DNA of 64,000 nucleotides from Selaginella tamariscina (Eukaryota > Streptophyta > Lycopodiopsida > Selaginellales > Selaginellaceae), in NCBI GenBank assembly GCA_003024785.1, contig PUQB01000281.1, forward strand, positions 186,001-250,000, in the 5' to 3' direction. The position numbers and the translations under genes are program-made. Below are positions 10,749 through 21,939 of this stretch, piece after piece. The notes under the pieces were generated by a model that was not told the DNA's origin, made no database searches, and worked only from the letters and a program-made list of their open reading frames with translations. Numbering within the stretch: position 1 is the stretch's first letter; the number at the start of each line of letters is the position of its first letter.

Positions 10749-11168
10749 CCTCCTCCATATGAAGCCCTAATAACCCCTAAACCCTTAAGCCCCTGTTTTA
10801 GGGCTTTACTCTGTTTTAGGGCAGACGGTAGATAATGTGTTACATCAAAGTGACATCAAGCATATGCTAGCCAGCACAAAGGATAAGATTCGTGGACTAT
10901 TATATACGATACAAATATCACGGTGTAGTCATTCCACGCAAGGTACCAGGTGTTTAAAGAAAACAACTTAGGGTTTATAAATTAGGGCTGACTTGAGATG
11001 CGCTTTTGTCCTGTTTGGCAGACACGTAGGCAACGATTTGCCAATTTGCTGTTAACAAGATAAGCTATGGCGGCCGACTGGCACCTTAGGTTGATCAAGA
11101 AGGTCAGCCAAGCTTCTGAGGATGTGTAAATAATATCCATCTTGTATCTAAATAAATAAGTAGATTAA
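10749..11168. promoter_or_regulatory. Divergent promoter between methyltransferase and FBT genes
   Basis: 420 bases between two start codons pointing apart. It holds an ATGGCGGCCGAC block at 11066-11077 resembling the GC block of the tandem array, and several TTAGGG / AACCCTA words near the methyltransferase start. No TATA box is evident. Confidence 0.5.
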
Positions 11169-13654
11169 ATGCAGCGATGCAGTGGTCAGCCGCTTGTTAT
11201 GAGCCGTCAGTCACCGACTCCACAAAGTGGGATCTTTGGGGAACGATTTGGAATCAGATGCAAGAATGCGAAGATCTTCACAAATGCACAGAGATTTTCT
11301 GTACTCCGCACTACCACTGTCCATCTGAGAAGAGAAAACTGTTCCAGGATACAGTGCAGAGTTCAGGAGGATGCAATCCCTGTGCGGTTGCTGGCGGCGC
11401 CACTGGAAGCAGTTGCGTCGGAGCTGCTCTCCAGCTACCTGTGGGTGAAGATGTTTATTGGGCATCTGCTTCCCCTCTTTGTTTTAGAACACTCTTCACA
11501 CCTGCTGGAGCTCTCTCTGGACTCGTCCAGAGGTAGAGTGGTGCTGTGGAAGAAGCGGCAGAAGAGAGAGGTACGCAGTCGGAGGTCATACGCTTCCAGT
11601 TCGAGCTCTCCGAGAAAGATTGCCGGATACTTGCCAGTTACATCCAAGTAAGCGCATATATAGATGGTGTGTAGAATACCACAGAGCATATATGCAACAT
11701 AAAGATGCATACAGACGCATATATACAATATAAAGATGCAAGAATGTGTAGGATAGTGTTGAATTTCTACTAGATTTCCATTTGTCGTGTTCATGTCTTT
11801 GGGGTGTAGGAATGCTGCACACACACATAGACATACTCATGCTAATATTTTTACTTGCAGTGCTTCATATGCATGGTATGCACCAAAAGAGCAGCTTTTG
11901 CTTCCTGCACCGACTTCATGGCCAGAAGACGCCAAGATACAACTCGACGGGTACTTTTCACGTTTCAAGTCAAGCATGAGAGCACCGGAATGGCTGGACG
12001 ACATGGGTGACACATACGGTGTTTCTCTACTCGTACTGGTGGGTATCGGTTACTGGGTACAGGGATTCAGGTGCTTTCCCTGGCTCGGTATGAGCTACTA
12101 CTGCAAAGACGGGCTTCAGCTGGACCCTCTTACACTTCAGTTTCTACAGAATACGGTTAATCTTCCGTATCTTGCTAAGCCTCTCTACGGGATAGTGTCA
12201 GATGCGGTTTATATTCATGGTGCTCACCGGGTTCCGTACATTATAATTGCAGGTACGTCTCTGTGCGCGCGCGTGTGTTTAGCGTACTCACGTCTTTCTT
12301 TTACAGGTATATTTCAGGTGGTTTCATGGGGGACAATAATAGCAGTTCCTGGAGCAAGGAGATCCGCAGGAATGCTCACTGCGTTTCTCACATTAGGCAA
12401 CTTAGGTGCGGCAGTGGCTGATGTGGCAAACGACGCACTCGTGGCTGAAGCTGGAAAGAAGAACGGTGGACAAATACAGTCTTTCGCCTGGCTATCCTCT
12501 GCAGCAGGTTTACACATATGTACATATGCATACATTCATGAGATACATATAGTTCATAGATCACACACACGCACGCACACTTCTCAAGCACAACTATACA
12601 GGTGGGCTTCTTGGGAACTTACTGTCGGGGCTTGCGTTAACGGCAATGGACTTCGAAAGCATGTTTACGATATTTGTACTATTTCTGGGCTGCCATCTCC
12701 TCATTGCCTTCATGGTCAGTGAGCAATCATTCGGAAAACGCAACCATACACAAGGTGAAACAGACTCTTCTTCACAAATGGTTGTCTCCAATGCAAACCT
12801 TGTCAAGGAGTCGTTGCAGCAGGTATGTGTATGTGTATCCATGTGTTTATGTGTATGTAACATGAGGTTACATACAGGCAAAGCTCCGAGGAAGAACACA
12901 AGTGAAGGCATTCAAATCAAACAGAGACATAGTAAAGACCGCTGCAAAGGACGAGGAGCATAAACTAACGTTACCATTAGAGATACAGAAGCAAGCTTCA
13001 ACACTCTTCGGCCTCGTAAAGTCACCAGAGATACTCTTCCCTCTGTTGTGGTTTATGGGATCGTACGCAGTTATTCCCACACTTGGGGGGAGTTTGTTCT
13101 ACTTCCAGTCACAGGCACTGAAGATTAACCCGTTTTATCTTGGGTTAGCTAAGATGTTCGGTCAGGCAGGGTTACTGGGGGAGTATGCTCTATGAAAGGT
13201 ATCTGAGGCCGATACCATTGCGTAACCTGGTAGGGTGTGTCCAAGTTCTTGCTGTCTGTGTGTATGCTGGCAGATATTGGACTGGTAACTAGGATAAACC
13301 TCTTACTGGGAATACCTGACCACCTGTATATACTCGGTGCCTCGGCTTTTGTAGAGGCAATTGGACAGTTTAAGTATTCCCATTCATGGGTTCTTTGCCA
13401 AGCTATGTCCAGCAGGGTGTGAGGGTTCTCTTCTAGCACTGTTCATGTCCTGCCAGTGCTTGGCTTGTATTGTGAGTGGGTACCTCGGTGTTGCTCTGTC
13501 TTCTTTCCTGGATATCAGTGCGAGGGATTTTACGCAGCTCGGTGTGGGGATCTTTGTACAGTCTGCTGCTGCTCTGCTACCTTTGCTGGGGTTGATGCTG
13601 CTTCCTGGGGATGTTGAGGGCGAGAATGGTGGGAAGGTAGAGAAGGTTATGTAA
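11169..13654 (+). CDS. Plastid-type folate-biopterin transporter (BT1/FBT family)
   Basis: A multi-pass transporter of the BT1/folate-biopterin family, whose plant members sit in the plastid envelope. Exons: 11169-11647, 11861-12252, 12307-12507, 12602-12822 and 12878-13654. Exon 1 encodes a Ser/Arg/Lys-rich extension that could be a transit peptide. Family signatures are NLPYLAKPLYGIVSDAVYI, the stretch around NDALVAEAGKK, and later AAALLPLLGLMLLPGD at the C-terminus. The first four exons splice cleanly. The last exon is homologous to the family throughout, but the frame changes at about 13170-13190, 13245-13250 and 13375, so as given the protein would stop after GLLGEYAL. Either three small indels have killed the gene or the sequence is misread there. 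Parts of this exon and its 3' flank recur at 36.7, 41.1 and 50.0 kb. Confidence 0.85.
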
Positions 13655-13774
13655 AAGCAATTTTGTTAGCTCTTAAACTGTATGATATGAGATGTAATAC
13701 ACAAGAGTGTGTGGTATGACGGATATCCGAATTCAAAAGTTTCTGTATGGTATGAGAGAACCCGAAAGTGTATG

Positions 13775-13780
<6 letters not shown>

Positions 13781-13831
<51 letters not shown>
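13781..13831. repeat. Compound (GT)n-(GA)n microsatellite in FBT 3' flank
   Basis: GT run followed by GA run, then GATGACGATGACATG. The same order, decayed, is found in the FBT-derived copies at 41.35-41.42 kb and 50.0 kb. Confidence 0.9.
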
Positions 13832-13912
13832 CGATGACGATGACATGTTTTCTCTGTAAGACGTGATTTAATTTGAAATTTTGAAATTAGGGTTTGCAAG
13901 AAGGTTAGGGCT

Positions 13913-14971
13913 ATGGCGACGGAAGCTTTTCGCAAGGTTCAGATTAGCCGCGGCGATGGCGAGAACGTTGTAAGTGTATGCGTGCGTGTTTATGTGTTTG
14001 TGTAATCTTGTTTTAAAAGTTTGAGATTCCTTTCAAAGCTTTGGATGTATACGCCCTTCTCTGTGTATTAGTTATATCCATTTTTTTCATATATCAGTGT
14101 TAATATCTTGCTTGAAAGTCGATCCATTTATTTGAATATTGATGATCAGTATTAGTGTCATCTTAAAATTTGGATTTTGGGCCTTTAAAAGTCTTTTGAT
14201 GCAGACATAGTTATGTGTGTGCGTGAATGTCTGTGGAGCTACATCAGTGTTAATCTTGTTTTTAAAGACGTTTGATGCATACATTGTGGGGAGGAAAGCG
14301 CTCCTGGTGTAGTTGTGCTTCAGGAATGGTGGGGTGTTGATTATGAAATTAAGAACCATGCCATTACAATCGCTAAAATGGGCTTTCAATCTCTCATTCC
14401 AGAGTAAGTTAACTCACACACAAACGCACGGACATGTGTGTGTGTATGCAGCACACAAAACGCATATGGTGATATATAAGAATGATGAGAAAGTTATCAT
14501 TTGGTAGTAAATGTATTTTGCCTAGAAACAGTACAAGTTCTTACTTTTCGACGTTTACAATGATTGTTTTGGTGTGTAGCTTATACCGTGGGAAAGTTGG
14601 ATTGGACGCAGCTGAGGCACAGCATCTTATGGATTCACTGGATTGGCCTGGAGCTGTAAAAGACATTGAGGCCTCCGTCAAATGGCTCAAAGAACATGGA
14701 TCAAAGAAGGTATGTCAAATCCATAAACACAATTGTTTCGTGTGTGTGTGTGTGTGTGTGATATTATGTACTGACTTAATTATGCTTATAGGTTGGGGTT
14801 GCTGGGTTTTCCATCGGAGGGGCATTATCACTTGCAGCGGGTGTTCTGGTGCCTGGAGTGGATGCAGTGGTTTCGTTTTATGGTACACCTTCCCCCGAGT
14901 TAGCCGACTGTTCCAAAATGAAGGTACCCACGTGTATATCAATCTCTCTCTCTCTCTCTACACACACACAC

Positions 14972-15026
<55 letters not shown>

Positions 15027-15706
15027 CAGACACACACACACACACATGAATTATGTCCGCTAATTCGTTTTCCTGCGTAGGTACCTGTTCAAGCTCACTT
15101 TGGATATCTCGATGGGTTTGAAGGCTTTTCTGATGACACTGTAAGCCTATTTGATAAGATACTTATTGAAGTACATTATGCTGCTAAGTTCTATGAGTAT
15201 ATTCTAGATATACGTCATATCAATTATTAATATCGGGTGTCGCATGATATATTACTAAGCATATAATTAGTGATGATTCAATTTTCAATCAGTTCCTTGC
15301 TCCATTTATGACGCATGTTTGAAGTACATATGAAACAGATACTCAGTATCATATATTACATCATAAAATGTTAAGTTTTTTTTGCGCATATTCTTAATAT
15401 CAGTTTTATTGTATGTTCAATTATCATGATTCTTACTTACATCATCTGTATATACTCTATACATATTCAGGTGTATGTGTATATGTATGTATGTGTTATT
15501 TCCAGGCATCGTATGAACTTGAGAAGAAACTAACAAAAGCAAAGGTGGACGTAGGGTTGTTCACATACGCAAACATCGGCCACGCATTCATGAATAGCTC
15601 GGAGGAAGCAATTCAGCGCAAGAAAGAGTGCGGCTTTCCGGATCACGATAAGGAGATAGTTGAAGAGGTATGGTCAACAGTTCAAAGTTTTTCTACATGT
15701 ATCTGA
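13913..15706 (+). CDS. Dienelactone hydrolase family protein with Ser in the nucleophile elbow
   Basis: An alpha/beta hydrolase of the carboxymethylenebutenolidase (DLH) family. Six exons: 13913-13969, about 14268-14403, 14580-14709, 14792-14923, 15081-15140 and 15506-15706, giving about 238 residues. Family landmarks are VVVLQEWWGVDYEIKNHA, the DLYRGKVGLDAAEAQHLMDS block, DAVVSFYGTPSPELAD, QAHFGYLDGF and the catalytic histidine in IGHAFMN. The elbow that is normally G-x-C-x-G-G reads GFSIGG, so the catalytic Cys is replaced by Ser. Exon 2 appears one base short in a GGGG run at about 14288-14291: TFDAYIVG and the EESAPGVV that should follow lie in adjacent frames. All other junctions keep frame. 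The physiological substrate of plant DLHs is mostly unknown. Confidence 0.87.
14943..15047. repeat. Compound (CT)n-(AC)n-(AT)n-(AC)n microsatellite in an intron
   Basis: Fills most of the fourth DLH intron, with an AT core of about 45 bases. Confidence 0.95.
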
Positions 15707-16204
15707 AAAATTCACTAATATTTACGATATAAGATCGTTGTATATATAAATTATCGTATATTTTCATGTATAATCATTCAATCACATACACAGAAGTTAA
15801 TGAAGTTCGTAATAGATTATTATAGCTACTTCAGATATGTTTAGTCATGTTTAATTCGAATGATATATATGGTTTTAGAATATAGAGTTCAGTTATCATT
15901 TATTTTATACTTAACTTCTAAATTGCAACATTTATATCAAGGTTTATCTTTGTTTAAAAAATTTAATTGTTTTGTAATAATAGTTCTTTTTTACTAAAGA
16001 AATGGCTAAAGATTAACTGCTTCATTAACTTAGTATGTACTTTATGTTATAATCATAGAATATAACATTAGTTTATACTCTACAAGATATATATGTATAT
16101 GAATGTATACTTAGACACACACACACACACACACACATAGACTATCGATTTACAAATGAAGTGTGTGTGTGTGTGTGTGTGGGTTTCAATCAAGCCTAAT
16201 TAGT

Positions 16205-16645
16205 TATTTACACTTAAAGTTAATGTAAAATTTATATATTTACATATATACCCCTTTTAAAATTTTAAATTTATAAAAAACTTTTAATCATAATATTTTG
16301 ACTTTTAAAATAATAATATTAATTAAAAATATATTTTCAATTCATAATATATTGCAAATGAAATAATTAAAATTATTAAGTGTTAAATGTCAAAAAATTG
16401 TCATAATAAAAAATGGAATATTTTTAAAAATAATTATATTATTTTATGATATATATGTTTAATAGGTTCCTAAATATAATAAAATACAAATTAATTATAA
16501 AATTTTATTATATTTTTTAAAATGTGTTTTAATTTTTAATTTTGAAATTTATAAAGTTTTAAATTGAAGTTTTAGGGATATATATGTAAATATAAAACTT
16601 CTAACTATGAATTTTAAGGGTATAAATGTGATTTTCCCTTGTTAT
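16205..16645. mobile_element. MITE-like AT-rich repeat, copy A
   Basis: About 440 bases without coding capacity, homologous along most of its length to 33.0-33.4 kb. Both ends carry a diverged inverted motif of the type ATTTACATATATACCC(C) / GGGTATAAATGTGATTTT. The family is not identified. Confidence 0.45.
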
Positions 16646-18819
16646 TACAGTAATATTTAAGACGACCCACCACAGGTACAATACTCATGAACTATGTTAT
16701 TTAATTGATTATTTTCATTAGAAGATACATGTGTATATGTATACAGATATATGTGTATGACTATTTATATGAATATATATATGTAAGTATACAGGTCAGT
16801 ATGTGAAGAAAAGTTTAAACATTTTGTATGTGTATACATATATACAAGAAATTACAAAAATTCAAAAAGTAACTATACACATCAAATATAGTGTATATTG
16901 TATGTGCTTACATATTATTGTCTTCATCGTAGCTATGGTAAATACAAACATAATACACACAGCATAATGCAGCACTATGTGTATAAACATGCATACGTAC
17001 ATATGAGTGTACGTGTATGGCATATACACATATACCAATACATATGTAATTACCTATACGCTTGTAAGTTATATATGCTTAAAATTATATAATATATGTA
17101 TAGACATAGTTGATAACATTGTCGCGATTTATAGTGCTGTACATGGGTTGTATATATGGGTATAAAACAAATATACGTAGACTTTTAGATATAGGACATG
17201 CATACATAGTATATACACATTAATATGATACTATTTGCCTACACAAGTTTAGCATTACAGATAGTCAAGTAAACATGTTAAAATAGTGAAATACAACATA
17301 CATTGTTACCTTTTTAAATTACTTAGAAATTAATTGAAAATAATGATCGTTATGTTAATACGTTTTCAATGCTTACTTTTTCATTACAAAAGCCTAAAGA
17401 TTAAATTCTAAATTGTAATCTTTTGATTAGTAAAACTTTAATAAAATATTACTTATGTATATGCTACAATAAATTATGTGTTTTTTTTAATGAATATCTT
17501 ATTCCCTTGAAGAATAAGATTATGTTACTTGCATGTGGATATAACTATTGATCTACATATATAAATAGACATGTTTGCCAATAATTGATAATAATTGATA
17601 TTGATATTGATCAATTATAAAAAAATGTAGAGCGTATTTACCTTTAACTTTATTTTGAAAAATATGTTATAAAATTAACTTTAAATTATTGTAATTCTTT
17701 TTAGGGTGATACAATAAAATTGTTACTAAAAGAATTAGCTTAAGAATTAAATGTTATACTTATTTATATACTTTGTTTAACTTTCCTCTTTTGTAGGATA
17801 TATTTTTATATATATACGTACTTCCGTGTATATCAATCTATATTCTACATATTTATGAATCTCTGTGTATACTCTGAATAATCTGAATAAGGTGCTAGCA
17901 GAATGCAAAATGTTGGCTTTCGATACCGTTCATTGTGAGTAATCATGGCCATCTATTTATATGTTTTTAATATTTATATATTTTTAATTTTACATTTGAA
18001 AATTATATTATGAATGTTATGCCATGATCACTTTAATACACCAATCTTTATGCTTGGTATTTTTATAACTCTTTCTAATTATTATTAAAGAGAATATACT
18101 TTTGATATAAACTTTCTATAAACTGATGTATATTTATTTAAATTCTAAGTAAGATCTTAATCTCCACAATAAAAATATTAAAGTATACATCTATAATTAA
18201 GTTGTTTATAACAGTGATAAAGTGAAATACACATGCAATATTTATGTATATTACATCAAAATAATTACAATTATTATGTGGTTGTGAGTGAACTTATTAA
18301 CGATTATAAAGAATTTATTTCTATAATTAAAACCTCCTTTAATTTTGACCTCAAATCTATATTAATATTTCAACACTTTAAATCACAAATGTCGGTGGAT
18401 GTTAAAGACAAAAAAATTATTGTTGAAAAATAAGAACAAGAGAGAAAACATGATAGAGATTGTAGTGTATTTAAAATAATTAATGATTAAAAGCATATAC
18501 TACAGTTAAGATAGTTAATGATGTCACTAAATCTTTTTTCAACATTAATTTAAGTAGAAGAGAGAGGAAATTTAAATTATAAAAATTAATATTCAACAAG
18601 TGAAGATCTCTTCGTATTGGTTTTATGATTTATTTTACTTTAAGAAGCATTGATAAATATATTGCAGCACTAAAGAACAAGTGAGGAATAAGAAGAATTG
18701 ATAAGACATTACTTATAATTTAAATGAATAAGTTTTATGTAATGCTTATTAAAAAACATGAGTGTTAGAAGTTTTAAGTAAAACACTTTAAGTATATATT
18801 TAAAATAAGAAATATCTAA

Positions 18820-18975
18820 TGTATATGGTAAGTAATTAAAATATATATGAAGGTTAATTCTATTTATTATTGGTTTATAAAATAATTCAAAAATGATTAA
18901 GAATATACCTTTTACTTATATATATAAATCTCGACTTTGAATATAAGATTTATCTTGAATTTTTTTTTATGTTCT
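18820..18975. repeat. Partial copy of the 45 kb TIR-bearing AT-rich repeat
   Basis: Shares TAATTCAAAAATGATTAAG and ACCTTTTACTTATATATATA-type stretches and the TGGGTTTATA-like core with the units at 44.9-45.7 kb. Confidence 0.5.
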
Positions 18976-19014
18976 TATGTTCTTATTATATATTGTTTCG
19001 GGTTGGTTGTTTAA

Positions 19015-19275
19015 AAAGAATTATTAATTTAGATTAATATAATTATATTATATTGATTATATTGTTATATTAATTTTTAATGCCTTTGTGGTGTATTATT
19101 AATTTTTAATGCCTTGTAATATATTATTAATTGTCAATGCCTTATGATATGCTGTGTTATTGATTTTTATTACCCTCGTAGTGTATTGTGTTGTTAATTT
19201 TCGTTGTGTTACTATATGTTATAATATTAATTCTCATAACTCTTATAGTATATTGTGTTGTTAATGTATTTATGT
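19015..19275. repeat. Decayed tandem repeat, unit about 35-45 bases
   Basis: Five to six imperfect units of the form TATTGTGTTGTTAATTTTTA plus ATGCCTTTGTAGTG, progressively diverged from left to right. Confidence 0.6.
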
Positions 19276-20281
19276 GATAAGTTATTTATTCAGTTATAAT
19301 GTCTCCACTCACACACACACAAAACTTAATCTTCTATTAATCTTCCTATAATAGGTTAACTGAAACATCCTTCCGCATGTACGAAAATATAAATCCCTAA
19401 TATGTCCTTAGGTTATGTACAAAAATACAAGAAAAAATACACCAGTTCATACACGCACATAGTAAATATGGATTTTGACTATGCACACTCGTTCTTCTTG
19501 TAGAGGTGCTTTACGTAGTGTTCATTTCCAATCAGATTGGGTTTCTATTAATGTCATTATCCCATCTAACATTTCAAAATAACTTTATTTATGTCATTAT
19601 CCATTTAGCATTTGAAAATAAGGAAAAAAATATTAGGGATATATTTTCCTTCAAATTTATAATAATTTTAAAATTATATTTCTTACAATATTAATTTCTT
19701 GTAGTCTTAAACTCTAACACATAAAGCTATGTATTAAGATTGCTTAAATTCTTCCCATTTAAATTTTTAATATGAATATCGTTTATATTCTAATATTTTT
19801 GCTTTTACAAAAAAAGACAAATGTACTTCTTATTTAAATAAATATCATTTTATGTTAAATAAGTGTTGTGTCTTTTTATTATAATAATCAAAGCTACTTG
19901 ATATACTCTAACATATTAATTATTTAAAACCTTAATATAAATACGCATTTTGCGATCTTTGCTATATGCATCTATGTATAATATCTTTAAAAATATAATA
20001 TATGTGTATATATTAAAACGAAAGTAAATTATACTCATCATTCGAAACTTTACTAAATATATATGTGTATGATATTATAGCAAGAAATAATAATTATATG
20101 AAATTATTATTTTAATGTATTGATATATAAAGTTTAAATACATACATATAGGATACATCACACACAGACACACAGAGACACACACACACACACACACATA
20201 TAAATTTAAACTATTTGCGTTTCCTCATTTAAGAATATTCACGTGGGAAATGTTCTATAAATGCAAGGGTTTTAGGGTTTT

Positions 20282-21145
20282 ATGGTGAAGGCCGAGGATG
20301 AGACTGGACTGCTGGATTTGCCAGGGGAGATGATAGCTGTTATCATGAACAAGGTAGATTTTGGGGATTGTATTCGATTCCTGACTGCTTCAAAGGAAAT
20401 CAAGGAGAGGATCCGGAGGGAGAAGATTTCTCACCCCAATTCCATAAGAGCGCTCTCTTTCTGTCTTCGATCCCACCTCTTGAACTTGGCACGGTACATA
20501 CAATCTCAACCAGTCTGGATCAAATCTGGTTGCTAGTTCTGGGGACCTGCTTTGTCTCAAGAATTCCTCATCTAATCAGGTTTTAGTTCTAAACACCAGA
20601 ACTAAAGATGAGCAGGTTCTCCCACCAGCTCCTGAATTCACTGTTGCTCAGCTGATCGATCTCGTGGGTGGTAAGTTCAAGGTGTTTTGTATCTCAAGTG
20701 ATCCCCTCCAGGTTTGGGTTTACGACTCGTCCATTAGAAATTCTGCTAAGTACAATAGTTCTTGGGAACCAACGTCTGTGACAACTTGGAATGACAAGAT
20801 ATGGATCATGCTGGAGAACAACTGTCTCATGGTTTACGACATCAACAGAGACAGGACTGTAGAGCATGCTCTGTCGACGTTCTTATCACGACTTAATCGG
20901 TTCCTGTTCGTTGTTTGCTGTGAAAACAGGTTGTTTGTAGTTGGATCCAAGATTAGTTGTAGGTGAGCTCTATCAGGATACCTCCGATACATATTCGAGG
21001 GGTGTGCAGTGACGGTGTGGGAGGGATATGGATAGTTGGAGGCATTTTAAAGCGCTTCATGGAATTCAACCTCCTTTCGAAATCGATGGACCTGGTTCGA
21101 TCTGCCTGAGACGGAATCGAACCTCTGGCTTCTTCCTATGCTAAC
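20282..21145 (+). pseudogene. F-box/kelch-like gene, broken or misread
   Basis: The ATG follows an AGGGTTTTATGG context. The N-terminus LLDLPGEMIAVIMNKVDFGD plus CIRFLTASKEIKERI is a recognisable F-box, the Skp1-binding part of SCF ubiquitin ligases. The F-box frame ends after 84 codons at 20536. Homology-like coding continues at once in another frame (KVFCISSDPLQVWVYDSS, WIMLENNCLMVYDIN) with kelch/F-box-associated character, and in a further frame up to the RRNRTSGFF segment near 21130. That makes at least two frame changes in an otherwise intronless gene. Whether these are real or assembly errors cannot be decided here. No promoter motif is obvious beyond an AT-rich upstream. Confidence 0.6.
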
Positions 21146-21939
21146 CTGGTGATGTCACTTGTATAATAATAAGAATATCTGTATAAATTAAATTCGTATT
21201 AGAGTATATTGATATCGTCCCGATTTTAGTGCATGGTAATAATTAAAGTATATACTCATTTAAGCAAAGTATATATTCCAGTGTAAAAATTGACTGTGGT
21301 GAAACACTAGATGTGTGTGTGTGTCTGCGTGTGCATGTGTGTATGTGTACGAGAGAGAGGATAACGCTCTTAGTTAAACAAGTCGTCCGTGTTAAACCCG
21401 TTGTCAAGTACAGTATACAACTAATACATATAAATACATGTATTCGCAGCGTGGCGCGCACACACACACATTTCATTTCTCTTTTCATGTATATTTCTTA
21501 CATTTATTATTCTAATAAGCAAAGCATATAATTTATTATGTAACATTTAATTTAAGCTAATTTTTTTGTTAAAGATTTATCATGCCACCTTAAGAAGATT
21601 ATAACTAATAATTTAAAGTCTAATCATTTAAATAAAATTAAGTACTTTAAAATCTATTTTAGTCTTTATAAGAAGGGTAATAGACATTCTACACACAACT
21701 TATTTCAATACGGGTCATACATAGATACACATGCATACATACACATATACACACGTATATACACACACATATATATGTGTGCCATGATAAGACCAACATA
21801 CTGCTTTATATAAGATTCTCTACAAACGGCCTCATGCACACACGCACGCACACGGAGCATACAGTTAGGTAATTACATTTGTTTCAAATACACAACTACT
21901 TACAAAATAACCAACATCAAAGTAAAATTGAAAATAAAA
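21146..21939. other. Spacer with a stray fragment of the neighbouring ATPase gene
   Basis: AT-rich with CA/GT runs. At 21380-21408 about 29 bases (AAGTCGTCCGTGTTAAACCC onwards) nearly match the last exon of the ATPase gene at 22085-22113, in the same orientation. Nothing else is coding. Confidence 0.6.

Larger units (their letters stand above)
15707..20281. other. 4.6 kb AT-rich intergenic spacer
   Basis: Very AT-rich, without a defensible gene. It contains a MITE-like repeat (16.2-16.65 kb), a copy of the TIR-bearing AT-rich repeat (18.8 kb), a decayed tandem repeat (19.0-19.3 kb) and scattered CA/GT and TA runs. Open frames of 60-66 codons are AT-rich artefacts. Confidence 0.75.

Noticed and set aside
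14482-15063. 193-codon plus-strand open frame
   Set aside because: It runs through two DLH introns and an AT microsatellite; only the exons are supported.
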